Assembly: GCF_036894955.1 (NCBI RefSeq)
Contig: NZ_CP145905.1
Coordinates: 441,501 to 505,500, forward strand
Direction of reading: 5' to 3'
Length of the DNA stretch: 64,000 nt
DNA from: Paenibacillus sp. KS-LC4
Lineage (GTDB): Bacteria; Bacillota; Bacilli; Paenibacillales; Paenibacillaceae
The notes beneath the pieces were generated by a model. That model was not told where the DNA came from, did not search any database, and was given only the letters and a program-made list of their open reading frames with translations. This document shows positions 9,370 through 17,028 of the stretch, in pieces. The position numbers were made by a program, and so were the translations under genes. Numbering within the stretch: the stretch's first letter is position 1; the number at the start of each line of letters is the position of its first letter.

Positions 9370-10203
9370 ATGGTGGAAAAATCTCGCAAGGTACTTCAGG
9401 TAAGCGGCTTGCGTGTGAAAGTAAAGTCGGAGCAAGGAATGCTGTCTCTGATCGAGGATATTCATTTTAATATTGAGCGCGGCCAGGTGCTAGGCCTTGT
9501 TGGAGAGAGCGGCAGCGGCAAGTCGGTAACCTGCAACTCCCTGCTGCAGCTAATGGACCCGAAGCATACGACCGTCGAAGGCAGCATTCAATTGAATGGA
9601 CGTGAGCTGAATGGTCTGAAGGCGGAGGAAATGCGGCGAATACGCGGCAAAGAAATATCCTTCATTATGCAAAATCCGATGAATGCTTTTACGCCGGTGT
9701 ATACGATCGGCGTTCCTTTCATTGAAACGATTCGCACGCATACCGCCCTTACGAAAAAACAAGCTGCGGAGCTGGCCATCACCGCGATGGAGGCGATGAA
9801 TCTGCCTGATCCTGCGAAGCTGTTGAATTTGTACCCGTTCCAGCTTAGCGGCGGCATGCTGCAAAGGGTCATGATAGCCATATGCATGGTTCTGCGTCCT
9901 GCGCTCGTCATTGCCGATGAACCGACTACAGCGCTTGATGTCGTGAATCAATTGCAGGTGCTGAGGGAGCTGGATCGTCTCCGTGTGGAGCATGGCACCT
10001 CGATTCTGCTTATTTCTCATGATTTAGGCGTCATTTCGGAATTGGCAGACGAGGTTGCCGTGATGCAGCATGGGCGAATCGTAGAGAAGGCGGACGTGTT
10101 TCAATTGTTTGACCATCCGCAGCATCCGTATACGCAAAGGCTGCTGAATGCGCGGCCGAAGCTGCCTGACCATTTGAGCGGGTATTTTGAAAATAGGGGG
10201 TAA
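9370..10203 (+). CDS. nikD: Nickel/peptide ABC transporter ATP-binding protein (NikD-like)
   Basis: A 277-residue ABC ATPase. Walker A is GESGSGKS (residues 45-52), the signature is LSGGMLQR, Walker B is LVIADEPTTALD and the switch His is in LLISHDLGV. The C-terminal HPQHPYTQRLLNA is the oligopeptide/nickel importer tail. In-frame upstream starts exist at GTG 9349 (overlapping the nikC stop) and ATG 9361; ATG 9370 is chosen because AGAGGA (9355-9360) lies nine bases before it. It pairs with NikE as the ATPase heterodimer. Confidence 0.87.
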   Translation: MVEKSRKVLQVSGLRVKVKSEQGMLSLIEDIHFNIERGQVLGLVGESGSGKSVTCNSLLQLMDPKHTTVEGSIQLNGRELNGLKAEEMRRIRGKEISFIMQNPMNAFTPVYTIGVPFIETIRTHTALTKKQAAELAITAMEAMNLPDPAKLLNLYPFQLSGGMLQRVMIAICMVLRPALVIADEPTTALDVVNQLQVLRELDRLRVEHGTSILLISHDLGVISELADEVAVMQHGRIVEKADVFQLFDHPQHPYTQRLLNARPKLPDHLSGYFENRG

Positions 10204-10206
10204 CGT

Positions 10207-11028
10207 ATGCTGCTACAGGTAAAGGAAGTCACCCATACGTATGGAGAAACGAGGCTGCTATGGCGTTCTTCCAAGCGTACCCCTGTACTATCGAACGTTT
10301 CTCTAGCTCTGGAGGAAGGCGAGTGCCTCGGTCTGCTCGGAACGAGCGGTGCGGGAAAAAGCACATTAGGCAAAGTGATTCTCGGCTTGGAAAAGCCGCA
10401 GGCAGGACAGATTCTTTTTCAGGGACATGATCTTTATCAAGCGGATAAAGCAGCTCGCCGAGCATTGCGCCGGGATTTGCAGGTCGTGTTTCAGGATTGT
10501 TATTCATCCGTTAATCCGCGCGCGACAGCTGAGCAGATCATTGGCGAGCCATTGGAAAACTATGAGCGCCTGTCCCTACAGGAGCAAAAACGAACGATTG
10601 GCGGACTGCTCGAACGGGTCGGCTTGAAGCCGGAGGATATGCGGAAATACCCCAATCAATTTAGCGGAGGCCAATTGCAGCGTATTAATATTGCGAGAGC
10701 GATTGCCTTGAAGCCAAAGCTGATTGTGCTGGATGAATCGGTCAGCAGCCTCGATATGGTCAATCAAACGCATATTTTGAGCTTATTAAGCGAGCTGCGG
10801 GCGGATTTTGGGCTTTCGTATATGTTTATAACACATGATATTAAAGCAGCCTACTCCATATCGGATAAGCTTGCAGTAATGGAGCATGGGCAAGTCGTTG
10901 AGATGTGCGAAGATAAAGATCAAATTTTTGCATCCCCTCACAGGGCCGTGAAAAAATTGCTTGCTGCGATGCTGCCTGAGCATCCTCGCTATCGTTCACG
11001 TTCGTTGAGCGGCCGCGCAGAGGCTTAA
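10207..11028 (+). CDS. nikE: Nickel/peptide ABC transporter ATP-binding protein (NikE-like)
   Basis: A 273-residue ABC ATPase, last gene of the operon, separated from nikD by three bases with GGGGG as ribosome site. Walker A is GTSGAGKS (45-52), the signature FSGGQLQR and Walker B LIVLDESVSSLD. The Glu-Ser-Val-Ser-Ser-Leu-Asp version of Walker B and the segment VFQDCYSSVNPR closely follow NikE rather than OppF, supporting the nickel-type assignment for the operon. A terminator follows at 11053. Confidence 0.88.
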   Translation: MLLQVKEVTHTYGETRLLWRSSKRTPVLSNVSLALEEGECLGLLGTSGAGKSTLGKVILGLEKPQAGQILFQGHDLYQADKAARRALRRDLQVVFQDCYSSVNPRATAEQIIGEPLENYERLSLQEQKRTIGGLLERVGLKPEDMRKYPNQFSGGQLQRINIARAIALKPKLIVLDESVSSLDMVNQTHILSLLSELRADFGLSYMFITHDIKAAYSISDKLAVMEHGQVVEMCEDKDQIFASPHRAVKKLLAAMLPEHPRYRSRSLSGRAEA

Positions 11029-11052
11029 TCGCAAACGAAGAAGATCGTAAGA

Positions 11053-11101
11053 AAAGAAGACTCCAGTCCCACTTGTAAAGTGGATTTGGAGTCTTCTTTG
11101 T
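11053..11101. terminator. Intrinsic terminator of the nik operon
   Basis: A 13-bp stem (11053-11065 with 11087-11099) enclosing a second small stem (CCACT/AGTGG). The outer stem is A-rich on one side and T-rich on the other, so it can serve both the nik operon and the convergent PAP2 gene. Confidence 0.8.
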
Positions 11102-11178
11102 TTGCATGATTATTGACGGATTCCGCTAAGCTCGAATGCGGCAAGTCGATTCGCGGCGGCAGCGAGTACGCGGCCTTG

Positions 11179-11835
11179 TCACATCGCCTTGCTCCCTACG
11201 TATTGCTTCTTGCGCACATAGAAGCGGTTAGCCGCCATGCGAACGAGCTGATACGTGACCTCAGCGACGAGTATGCCGCCAACAACATCAAGCAGGGAAT
11301 GCTGCTTAATGAATACGGTAGAGGCGATGATCAACCACAGGAGGACGCTCCAGGCGATACGGGAAACAATGCCCAGCTTCAGGTCCCGGTTGATCGTAAT
11401 GAACAGCAAATAGCTGGTGAGGCAATGCACGCTTGGGAAGCAATTAAGCGGCGCATCATTGTTATAAATAAACTGTACCAGCGTCAGCGCCAAATTACTT
11501 GGTTCAATGTCCGGGCGCGGCACATACGTAGCAAACAATAGAAAAATCACATTGCAGCCCATAACAGCAATATTGTAGGCAGCTAGGACGCGCCAATAGA
11601 TTTTGCGGTCAACAATGGCAAAGTAGATAAATGCCAAATACATAACAGGCATCCAACTCATATAAGGAAAGACAAACCAGGAGAGGAAAGGAATCTTTAA
11701 GTCAATCCAATAATAGTTGTAATGGACGGATTCAATGGAACCTACGTTTCTCCCAATCCATAAGTAAATCAAGCCTTGTATATAAATAGTTGAAACACCT
11801 AATACATGCCACCATCGTAAAAAAAACGACTTCAT
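11179..11835 (-). CDS. PAP2-superfamily membrane phosphatase/transferase
   Basis: A 218-residue protein with about six membrane helices. The PAP2 catalytic pieces are recognisable though diverged: VPRPD for motif 1, FPSVHC for motif 2 (catalytic His) and KQHSLLDVVGG for motif 3 (nucleophilic His and Asp). FPSxH with KQHxxxDV resembles the inositol-phosphoceramide-synthase-like PAP2_3 branch more than classic phosphatidate phosphatases. It probably handles lipid phosphate or undecaprenyl phosphate at the outer membrane face. AAGGAGG lies six bases before ATG 11835, so the longer frame starting at 11871 is rejected. Confidence 0.83.
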   Translation of the reverse strand: MKSFFLRWWHVLGVSTIYIQGLIYLWIGRNVGSIESVHYNYYWIDLKIPFLSWFVFPYMSWMPVMYLAFIYFAIVDRKIYWRVLAAYNIAVMGCNVIFLLFATYVPRPDIEPSNLALTLVQFIYNNDAPLNCFPSVHCLTSYLLFITINRDLKLGIVSRIAWSVLLWLIIASTVFIKQHSLLDVVGGILVAEVTYQLVRMAANRFYVRKKQYVGSKAM

Positions 11836-11887
11836 CACGGCCTCCTTAAGCGACGCACTTGCAATTTTCAATCATTTCTCTGCCTTA

Positions 11888-11916
11888 ACTATAGACAATT
11901 TAGCTTCCTATTTCAA
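11888..11916 (-). promoter_or_regulatory. Sigma-A promoter of the PAP2 gene
   Basis: Read on the minus strand: TTGAAA (11916-11911), a 17-base spacer, TATAGT (11893-11888). Distance to the ATG is about 50 bases. The rest of the 355-bp gap to the next gene holds, on the + strand, the promoter at 12104-12132 and nothing else I recognise. Confidence 0.6.
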
Positions 11917-12103
11917 ATGTTATGCGATTTCCCTGATTTCTCCTGCAACGTAATCGCGCTTTCGTGGGCAGGGCATATAGGCAGTGTGAGCCGGATTGGT
12001 ACGTTATCGGGAGAATATGGCAGGATGTTTCTGAATGCCTCCCATGAGCTTATGAGATAGTGGCTAAGCGTATATTATCGGACCTGAGGCAGTCTGACCG
12101 AAT

Positions 12104-12132
12104 TTTATACCTCCTCCAAAGTCCGCTATACT
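12104..12132 (+). promoter_or_regulatory. Possible promoter of small gene at 12191
   Basis: TTTATA (12104-12109), a 17-base spacer and TATACT (12127-12132) sit about 58 bases before the TTG start of the small gene. The -35 matches at four of six positions. Confidence 0.4.
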
Positions 12133-12190
12133 TAAAGAAACCCGATCGCTTGGGTAATTCTTATATTTGAACAAAATGGAGGTTACTCAC

Positions 12191-12364
12191 TTGACTTACA
12201 AGAAAATGCTGGGACGCCGAAACGAAATTCTAAAACGACACCTGAACTCATTCATTCTTAAAAATAACCGGGAAGGCTTGAACGGCCAAGAGCATAACTT
12301 TTACCAAAGCATGCTCAAGGAGCTGTATCAAGGCGAATCACAGCTCAATTCGATGAAAAGCTAA
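12191..12364 (+). CDS. Small basic hypothetical protein
   Basis: A 57-residue basic, helical protein without membrane segment or Cys. In-frame ATG codons exist upstream (12167, 12173), but GGAGG at 12178-12182 is placed exactly eight bases before TTG 12191, so translation probably begins there. The gene has its own candidate promoter (12104) and terminator (12434), which supports a real monocistronic gene. I do not recognise the family. Confidence 0.6.
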   Translation: MTYKKMLGRRNEILKRHLNSFILKNNREGLNGQEHNFYQSMLKELYQGESQLNSMKS

Positions 12365-12433
12365 CGCTTAGTAAATACAAATATGCATGCATCAAAAGAT
12401 ATGCGGAAAAATCCAATATGGTTCCTGTAGGCT

Positions 12434-12462
12434 GCTGGGAAATACCCAGCGGTCTTTATTTT
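12434..12462 (+). terminator. Intrinsic terminator
   Basis: GCTGGG-AAATA-CCCAGC (12434-12450) followed by GGTCTTTATTTTG. It ends the small gene's transcript before the sigma factor gene. Confidence 0.65.
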
Positions 12463-12598
12463 GTCGTTTTTGTAGATGCCAACGCTTTACCTTGCTTAAA
12501 GGTTTATGATGGCTATAGGCATTTGTAAAATTAGAGAAAACGAACCATTTGCCCATAAGGAGCCAATATAGAGTGAATACCCGTTAGGAGGCGCCCCT

Positions 12599-13180
12599 AT
12601 GAAGGATCAAGACATTCATCCGTGGTTAACGCGGATGATCCAGGGTGATTCGGAAGCATTTCGCTATGTGTATGAAGCAACAAGTGATCATGTATACCGA
12701 ACGCTGTATGTATTGTTGAATAATCGGGAGGATGCAGACGATGTGATGAATGAGGTGTACATGCAGCTTTTTAAAAGCTTGCCAAGCTATCAAACGACAC
12801 AGCCGTTCCGTCCTTGGCTCAATGGCCTGATAATGAGACAGGCGAGCAATTGGCGGCGCAAGCAGTGGCGAAAAGGGAGGCTGCTAGAGCGTTTGAAGCT
12901 GTTCCATCGGAGCGGGCATGACCAAGCTGTAGCAGATGAGCCCTATCAAGCGGAAGAACAGCGGAAGGAGATGATGGATCTCATTAATGGGCTTTCCTAT
13001 AAGCTGCGTGAAGTCATTGTGCTGAAGTATTATCAGCATTGCACACTGGAGGAAATAGCGGAAGCGCTGCAGCTGCCGCTCGGGACGGTCAAATCACGAC
13101 AGCATGCTGCGCTGCGCAAGCTTCGTCAGCTGTCGGAGCAGCAGGGAATAGGGAAGGAGACGATTTTTCATGCCGATTGA
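12599..13180 (+). CDS. ECF-type RNA polymerase sigma factor
   Basis: A 193-residue sigma-70 family protein with only regions 2 and 4. Region 2 (about 10-80) shows GDSEAFRYVYEATSDHVYRT, NREDADDVMNEVYMQLFKS and the promoter-melting segment ending PWLNGLIMRQASNWRRK. Region 4 (about 120-180) ends with the helix-turn-helix TLEEIAEALQLPLGTVKSRQ. GGAGG is correctly placed before ATG 12599. It overlaps the next gene by 11 bases, as sigma factors often do with their anti-sigma partner. Its own regulon cannot be read from this window. Confidence 0.92.
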   Translation: MKDQDIHPWLTRMIQGDSEAFRYVYEATSDHVYRTLYVLLNNREDADDVMNEVYMQLFKSLPSYQTTQPFRPWLNGLIMRQASNWRRKQWRKGRLLERLKLFHRSGHDQAVADEPYQAEEQRKEMMDLINGLSYKLREVIVLKYYQHCTLEEIAEALQLPLGTVKSRQHAALRKLRQLSEQQGIGKETIFHAD

Positions 13181-14150
13181 GAAACGAATTACAGAAGCTT
13201 TGGAGGCGCGGGCCATGGAGGCAAAACGCTCACCGGAGCTTGATAACCGTATTGGCGCATGGTTTGCAGAGCAAGCAAGCATGAACAAAGGGGGGGCAAG
13301 GATGAAAAAAGGGAGAAGCAAAGCGGCTATTCTCGCCATGGTTGCTCTAATAGCCATCGTGGTAACCGGATTCTCGGCAAAATACTTTTTCTCCATTGGC
13401 GACGACCGCATACTATTGAATTACGCGACAATGGATCAGGCTCGTTATGAGCCAGAGCTGGCAGCGGAGGCAAGATCGCAGGTCGAGGAGGTTCGGCGGC
13501 AGCTTGCAGTAGGTGAATCTGCCTTGGTATATTCCAAGGCGTTAAATGAGCTTTTGCCCAACGCTGTGAATCTTCAGCTGCCAACAGGCGTATCCAATCC
13601 ATTTTTGTATACCGACCTGAAGGAATGGCAGCTGGAATTGCAGCAACAGGTTCCCGGTTACCGGACATTCGATGCCGAGGCGCTTGGGCTTGCTTTTATT
13701 AATGGGAAGTCGGAGCGGGCCTTTGGAGAAGTGATAACGCCTGACCAGGATGAAGCCGTGAGCCAGCTGCGCGAGGAGTTGAAGGAAACAGATCGTGCGT
13801 ATGTTTGGAAGAAGCTTGTCGACACTGGCGCTAATAAGCGTTTTCCGGCTTATACGTCTACTTACCAAAATGCACAGGGTCAAATATTTACGATCATGAT
13901 GGAGGTAATGAAAGAGAAGGTCGTCATGAAAAGCCTTATTCAGGGGAAGGACATGGAGGAGGTAAACTTGAATGGCAAGCAGGCTTTGTACGGGGAAAGC
14001 CATTCGATCTGGTTTAGTCCGACAGATGAAAATCGCAGCTTGATCTTTGTGGATACACAGCAGGATTCATCAATTATTTATACGATCAGCAGCTTTGCAG
14101 TGGATGTGACAAAGGAACAGCTAATCGCCATTGGAGAGCAAATGAAGTAA
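13170..14150 (+). CDS. Probable membrane anti-sigma factor partner
   Basis: A 326-residue single-pass membrane protein. Residues 1-45 are cytoplasmic and Arg/Glu-rich (a plausible sigma-binding part, without a zinc HxxxCxxC motif), one transmembrane helix lies near 53-72 (AAILAMVALIAIVVTGF), and residues 75-326 form a large external domain. Translational overlap with the ECF sigma gene is the main reason to call it the anti-sigma factor; the external domain would then be the sensor. No catalytic motif is visible. A terminator lies at 14183. Confidence 0.72.
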   Translation: MPIEKRITEALEARAMEAKRSPELDNRIGAWFAEQASMNKGGARMKKGRSKAAILAMVALIAIVVTGFSAKYFFSIGDDRILLNYATMDQARYEPELAAEARSQVEEVRRQLAVGESALVYSKALNELLPNAVNLQLPTGVSNPFLYTDLKEWQLELQQQVPGYRTFDAEALGLAFINGKSERAFGEVITPDQDEAVSQLREELKETDRAYVWKKLVDTGANKRFPAYTSTYQNAQGQIFTIMMEVMKEKVVMKSLIQGKDMEEVNLNGKQALYGESHSIWFSPTDENRSLIFVDTQQDSSIIYTISSFAVDVTKEQLIAIGEQMK

Positions 14151-14182
14151 TGAGCTGAGGAAAAATCATTGACGGGAGAGTA

Positions 14183-14237
14183 CGTCATAGTCGAGCATAA
14201 ACACAGTAAAGACTGCTCGGCTATGGCGTTCCTTTTA
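14183..14237. terminator. Bidirectional intrinsic terminator
   Basis: A 15-bp stem with two G-T pairs (14183-14197 with 14214-14228), then TTCCTTTTAT. It separates the convergent sigma operon and cyclase-family gene. Confidence 0.75.
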
Positions 14238-14254
14238 TAGAAAGCTTAAAATGC

Positions 14255-14932
14255 TTAATATCGCTTCTCCGCGAAAACCGTAGCGAGGCTGCTGTCGACC
14301 CCTTCAATATATAAAGGAACCGCGTAGACCATGCCTATATTGGTTAAGTTATGGTCTAAATTCATATCCTCAATTAGCAGGATGAATCGGCCATCCACCC
14401 GGTCCTTCCCAAGCATGGTTTGATGGAAGGCGATGCCTTCATCCATATGCAGCGGCGATGCAGAAGAAATAAAATCCATGCCTACAGCCCGCAAGGAATC
14501 AAACACCATTAAATAATTAGCGGCAGATGCAGAAAAGCCGGGGTTCTGATTGCCATAGCGAACAGGGTCCGACTCGCGAATTTCACCGAAGCCTGTGCGA
14601 ATGAGCAGTAAATCTGATCCGGCGATTGCGTTGGCGAAAGGCTCTAGGTCTGCTTTAGTGATTAGTTCATTATCAGTTTTGGGAATATCGAGTACGGTCA
14701 CATGGGTGAAGACGAAATAATCAATGGGAAGTTCGCTTAATTTTTTGCCTTGCGGATTAAAGTGCCAAGGGCCGTCGATGTGGGTGCCGCTATGATTGAT
14801 GATCGTTATAATAAACTGATTAAATAAATCCCCTTTTTCGATGCTGAATTGCTGCTGGATTTGGACTGGTGGATTGCCTTTGTATACGGGAGTATTTACA
14901 CTTAGCGGATAAGACAGGAGCAATCGCTTCAT
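14255..14932 (-). CDS. Cyclase-family (kynurenine-formamidase-like) metal hydrolase
   Basis: A 225-residue protein of the cyclase/KynB fold. The metal-binding signature HSGTHIDGPWH is at residues 47-57, with His47, His51, Asp53 and His57 as ligands. Further conserved parts are LLIRTGFGE and the PLHMDEGIAFHQTMLG segment. Members hydrolyse amides or lactones such as N-formylkynurenine, but the substrate cannot be assigned because no tryptophan-degradation gene is near. The gene stands alone, followed by a terminator shared with the sigma operon. Confidence 0.82.
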   Translation of the reverse strand: MKRLLLSYPLSVNTPVYKGNPPVQIQQQFSIEKGDLFNQFIITIINHSGTHIDGPWHFNPQGKKLSELPIDYFVFTHVTVLDIPKTDNELITKADLEPFANAIAGSDLLLIRTGFGEIRESDPVRYGNQNPGFSASAANYLMVFDSLRAVGMDFISSASPLHMDEGIAFHQTMLGKDRVDGRFILLIEDMNLDHNLTNIGMVYAVPLYIEGVDSSLATVFAEKRY

Positions 14933-15156
14933 TTGGTAACCATCCCCCTGCTTTTATTTTAAAGTATGACTTGCGCGCGCTTGTCATTCTTTCGTTCAAG
15001 CAAGCAGCACGCGGCTCACTGATACAGCATGGTACTATCTTATGATGCAGCGGCATGTTCATGCTTAATGAACTCGAAAAATAACGAATAAATCCGCTGT
15101 TTCCGCGCTTTTTTTAATCGCTTACATTTACGCTGGTGTTTTATAAACAGATGTGT

Positions 15157-15299
15157 TATGATAAGGGTAATAAAAATTAGACCTGAATTCACATATGATA
15201 GAAGGTTATGGTTTTTGAGGTTATAGCCTGCTACCATATGTGATTTCTTATTTTTAACGAAATAAAGGGGTCATGTTTTATAAAGAAGGAGGTGCTCTT
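15157..15299 (+). promoter_or_regulatory. Long structured 5' leader of the cold-shock gene
   Basis: TATGAT at 15157-15162 is a likely -10 element; the leader then runs about 130 bases to the ATG. It contains a perfect 8-bp inverted repeat, CACATATG (15190-15197) with CATATGTG (15235-15242), and ends in AGGAGGTG. Long structured leaders that act as thermosensors are known for cspA-type genes; whether this one does so is inference. No other gene is seen between 14933 and 15299. Confidence 0.5.
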
Positions 15300-15500
15300 A
15301 TGCAAACAGGAACAGTTAAATGGTTTAACGCTGAAAAAGGCTTTGGTTTCATCGAAGTTGAAGGCGGAAACGATGTATTCGTACATTTCAGTGCAATCAC
15401 TGGCGACGGATTCAAAACTTTGGACGAAGGTCAACAAGTTGAATTCAACGTGGTTCAAGGTAACCGTGGACCGCAAGCCGAGAACGTTGTAAAGCTGTAG
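15300..15500 (+). CDS. CspA-family cold-shock protein
   Basis: A 66-residue OB-fold nucleic-acid chaperone. RNP1 is KGFGFIEV and RNP2 is VFVHFSAI, and the protein has the family's full usual length, from [10 protein letters not shown] to the end at VVKL. ATG 15300 follows AGGAGGTG at ideal distance; the in-frame ATG nine codons upstream at 15273 is not used. It probably melts RNA secondary structure in cold or general growth. It is monocistronic with a strong terminator. Confidence 0.96.
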   Translation: MQTGTVKWFNAEKGFGFIEVEGGNDVFVHFSAITGDGFKTLDEGQQVEFNVVQGNRGPQAENVVKL

Positions 15501-15537
15501 GCTTTAAAACGGACTAAATTCCCGCAAGGGATCAAAG

Positions 15538-15574
15538 ACAGCTGTTCGGGATTTTTCCCGGCAGCTGTTTTTTT
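15538..15574 (+). terminator. Strong intrinsic terminator of csp gene
   Basis: Stem ACAGCTGTTCGGGA (15538-15551) with TCCCGGCAGCTGT (15556-15568), one mismatch, followed by an uninterrupted T-run to 15574. Confidence 0.85.
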
Positions 15575-15615
15575 GCCTTGGTAATAATCAGCGCAAACGC
15601 CTCATTGCATGTGCG

Positions 15616-15644
15616 TTGACGAAAGGCAGGGCTAGCGCTACACT
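15616..15644 (+). promoter_or_regulatory. Sigma-A promoter of the Gfo/Idh/MocA gene
   Basis: TTGACG (15616-15621), a 17-base spacer, TACACT (15639-15644). Transcription would start near 15651, upstream of the cre box. Confidence 0.6.
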
Positions 15645-15668
15645 GTAAGGGAATCATGTTTAGAATGA

Positions 15669-15682
15669 TGAAAGCGCTTACC
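15669..15682 (+). promoter_or_regulatory. CcpA cre box
   Basis: TGAAAGCGCTTACC matches the catabolite-responsive element TGWAAGCGNTWNCA at 13 of 14 positions. It lies about 20-30 bases downstream of the inferred start site and 36 bases before the coding region, a position typical of roadblock repression by CcpA with HPr-Ser-P. Confidence 0.65.
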
Positions 15683-15717
15683 GAAATGAGAGTCTCTTCC
15701 AATAGACTAACGGGCTG

Positions 15718-16893
15718 GTGAAGAAAGTGGAAAAAATAAAAGTAGGCGTAATTGGAGCGGGCTTTATCGGTCCCGCGCATATAGAGGCCTGCCGAAGGCT
15801 AGGCTTTGTAGAAGTGGTGGCGGTGTCCGGCTCGGATCAAAGCTCGACTGACAAAAAGGCAAAGGAGCTGGGTGTGCCGCTCGCTTATGGCGATTACCGG
15901 GACATGCTGAAAAATCCCGATATTCAGGCCATTCATAACTGCACGCCGAACCATTTGCATTATCAAATAACGAAGGAAGCTATTGAAGCGGGCAAGCATG
16001 TGCTTTCAGAAAAGCCGCTGGCGATTTCTAGTAGGGAATCAGCAGAGCTGCTGCGGCTTGCGAAGGAGAAAGGCATTGTCCACGGCATTAACTTCAATTA
16101 TCGCCAGTTTCCGATTATTCAGCAGCTTGCATCTATGGTGAGGGATGGCGATTTAGGCAAGGTTAATTTGGTTCACGGCAGCTATTTGCAGGACTGGCTG
16201 CTGTACGAAACGGATTATAACTGGCGGATGTCGTCGGATATCGGCGGCAGATCCAGAGCGATAGCAGATATAGGCTCGCATTGGTGCGATTTGATCAAAT
16301 ATGTAACGGGCAAAAAGATTGACGCGGTATTTGCGGATTTCTCCACCGTGCATCCCGTACGGAAGAAGCCGAAGCAGGCTTCCGAAACGTATCAGAAGCA
16401 TGGAAACAATGTAGAATATGAGAATGTAGCGATTGATACGGAAGACTATGCGACCGTCTTGCTCCGTTTTACGGATGGAACGAAGGGCGCCTTCTCCGTA
16501 TCGCAAGTGAGCGCGGGGCGTAAAAACCGTCTTAGCTTCGAGCTGAATGGCACAGAGAAATCAACCTTCTGGAACCAGGAGGAAGCGGAAAAGCTGTGGA
16601 TTGGCTATCGGGACAAAGCTAATGAAGTGCTGATGGCTGATCCGGCGCTTTTTGCAGCAGATGCACGTTCCTCCATTCATCATCCGGGAGGCCATAATGA
16701 AGGCTGGCCGGATGCGGTCAAGAACATGATGCAGCATTTCTATGCGTATATTCGCGACGGCAAGCACCTGAGCGGCGAAGAGCCGCCTTTTGCAACGTTT
16801 TTGGACGGGCATATTTCGATGAGCACGACGGATGCGATTTTGCAAAGTCATGAGACGGAGAAGTGGGTTAAGGTTGAGATTTTGGAAGTATAG
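15718..16893 (+). CDS. Gfo/Idh/MocA-family oxidoreductase
   Basis: A 391-residue NAD(P)-dependent dehydrogenase. The N-terminal Rossmann fold has VGVIGAGFIGPAH (about 9-21), followed by CTPNHLHYQ and the EKPLAIS motif whose Lys (about 100) is the catalytic lysine of the family. The substrate half includes IADIGSHWCDLIKYV, where Asp and His are in the position of catalytic residues in related sugar or inositol dehydrogenases. The start is uncertain: GTG 15718 or GTG 15727, neither with a strong ribosome site. The cre box upstream suggests a role in using a secondary carbon source such as a sugar or inositol. Confidence 0.88.
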   Translation: MKKVEKIKVGVIGAGFIGPAHIEACRRLGFVEVVAVSGSDQSSTDKKAKELGVPLAYGDYRDMLKNPDIQAIHNCTPNHLHYQITKEAIEAGKHVLSEKPLAISSRESAELLRLAKEKGIVHGINFNYRQFPIIQQLASMVRDGDLGKVNLVHGSYLQDWLLYETDYNWRMSSDIGGRSRAIADIGSHWCDLIKYVTGKKIDAVFADFSTVHPVRKKPKQASETYQKHGNNVEYENVAIDTEDYATVLLRFTDGTKGAFSVSQVSAGRKNRLSFELNGTEKSTFWNQEEAEKLWIGYRDKANEVLMADPALFAADARSSIHHPGGHNEGWPDAVKNMMQHFYAYIRDGKHLSGEEPPFATFLDGHISMSTTDAILQSHETEKWVKVEILEV

Positions 16894-16902
16894 CGGCAAT
16901 AG

Positions 16903-16941
16903 AGACATGGGCTTCTTCTTAGGGAGCGCCATGTCTTTTTT
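16903..16941 (+). terminator. Intrinsic terminator
   Basis: AGACATGG (16903-16910) with CCATGTCT (16929-16936), enclosing an 18-base GC-rich region, then six T. Confidence 0.75.
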
Positions 16942-16982
16942 GTTAGTATTATTAAGGAACACTCTATAAAATTAACCCTGCT

Positions 16983-16990
16983 GTCGATAT
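16983..16990 (+). promoter_or_regulatory. Possible SigD-type -10 element of second chemoreceptor gene
   Basis: GTCGATAT, the same octamer as at 444-451, here 38 bases before the start codon used. TAAA is present at 16967-16970 but 12 rather than 15 bases upstream. Confidence 0.4.
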
Positions 16991-17028
16991 TATAGTATAA
17001 CGCTTTTAATAAAGGGGAAATGGAAATT

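Noticed and set aside
5912-11028. Oligopeptide (Opp/Dpp) importer
   Set aside because: The binding protein opening and the NikE-type Walker B (LDESVSSLD) fit the nickel-type branch better, although peptide or metallophore transport cannot be excluded.
15040-15237. Minus-strand 65-codon frame with one hydrophobic segment opposite the csp leader
   Set aside because: It lies antisense to the cold-shock promoter and leader, shows no convincing ribosome site and begins inside the palindrome; composition is explained by AT-rich leader DNA.
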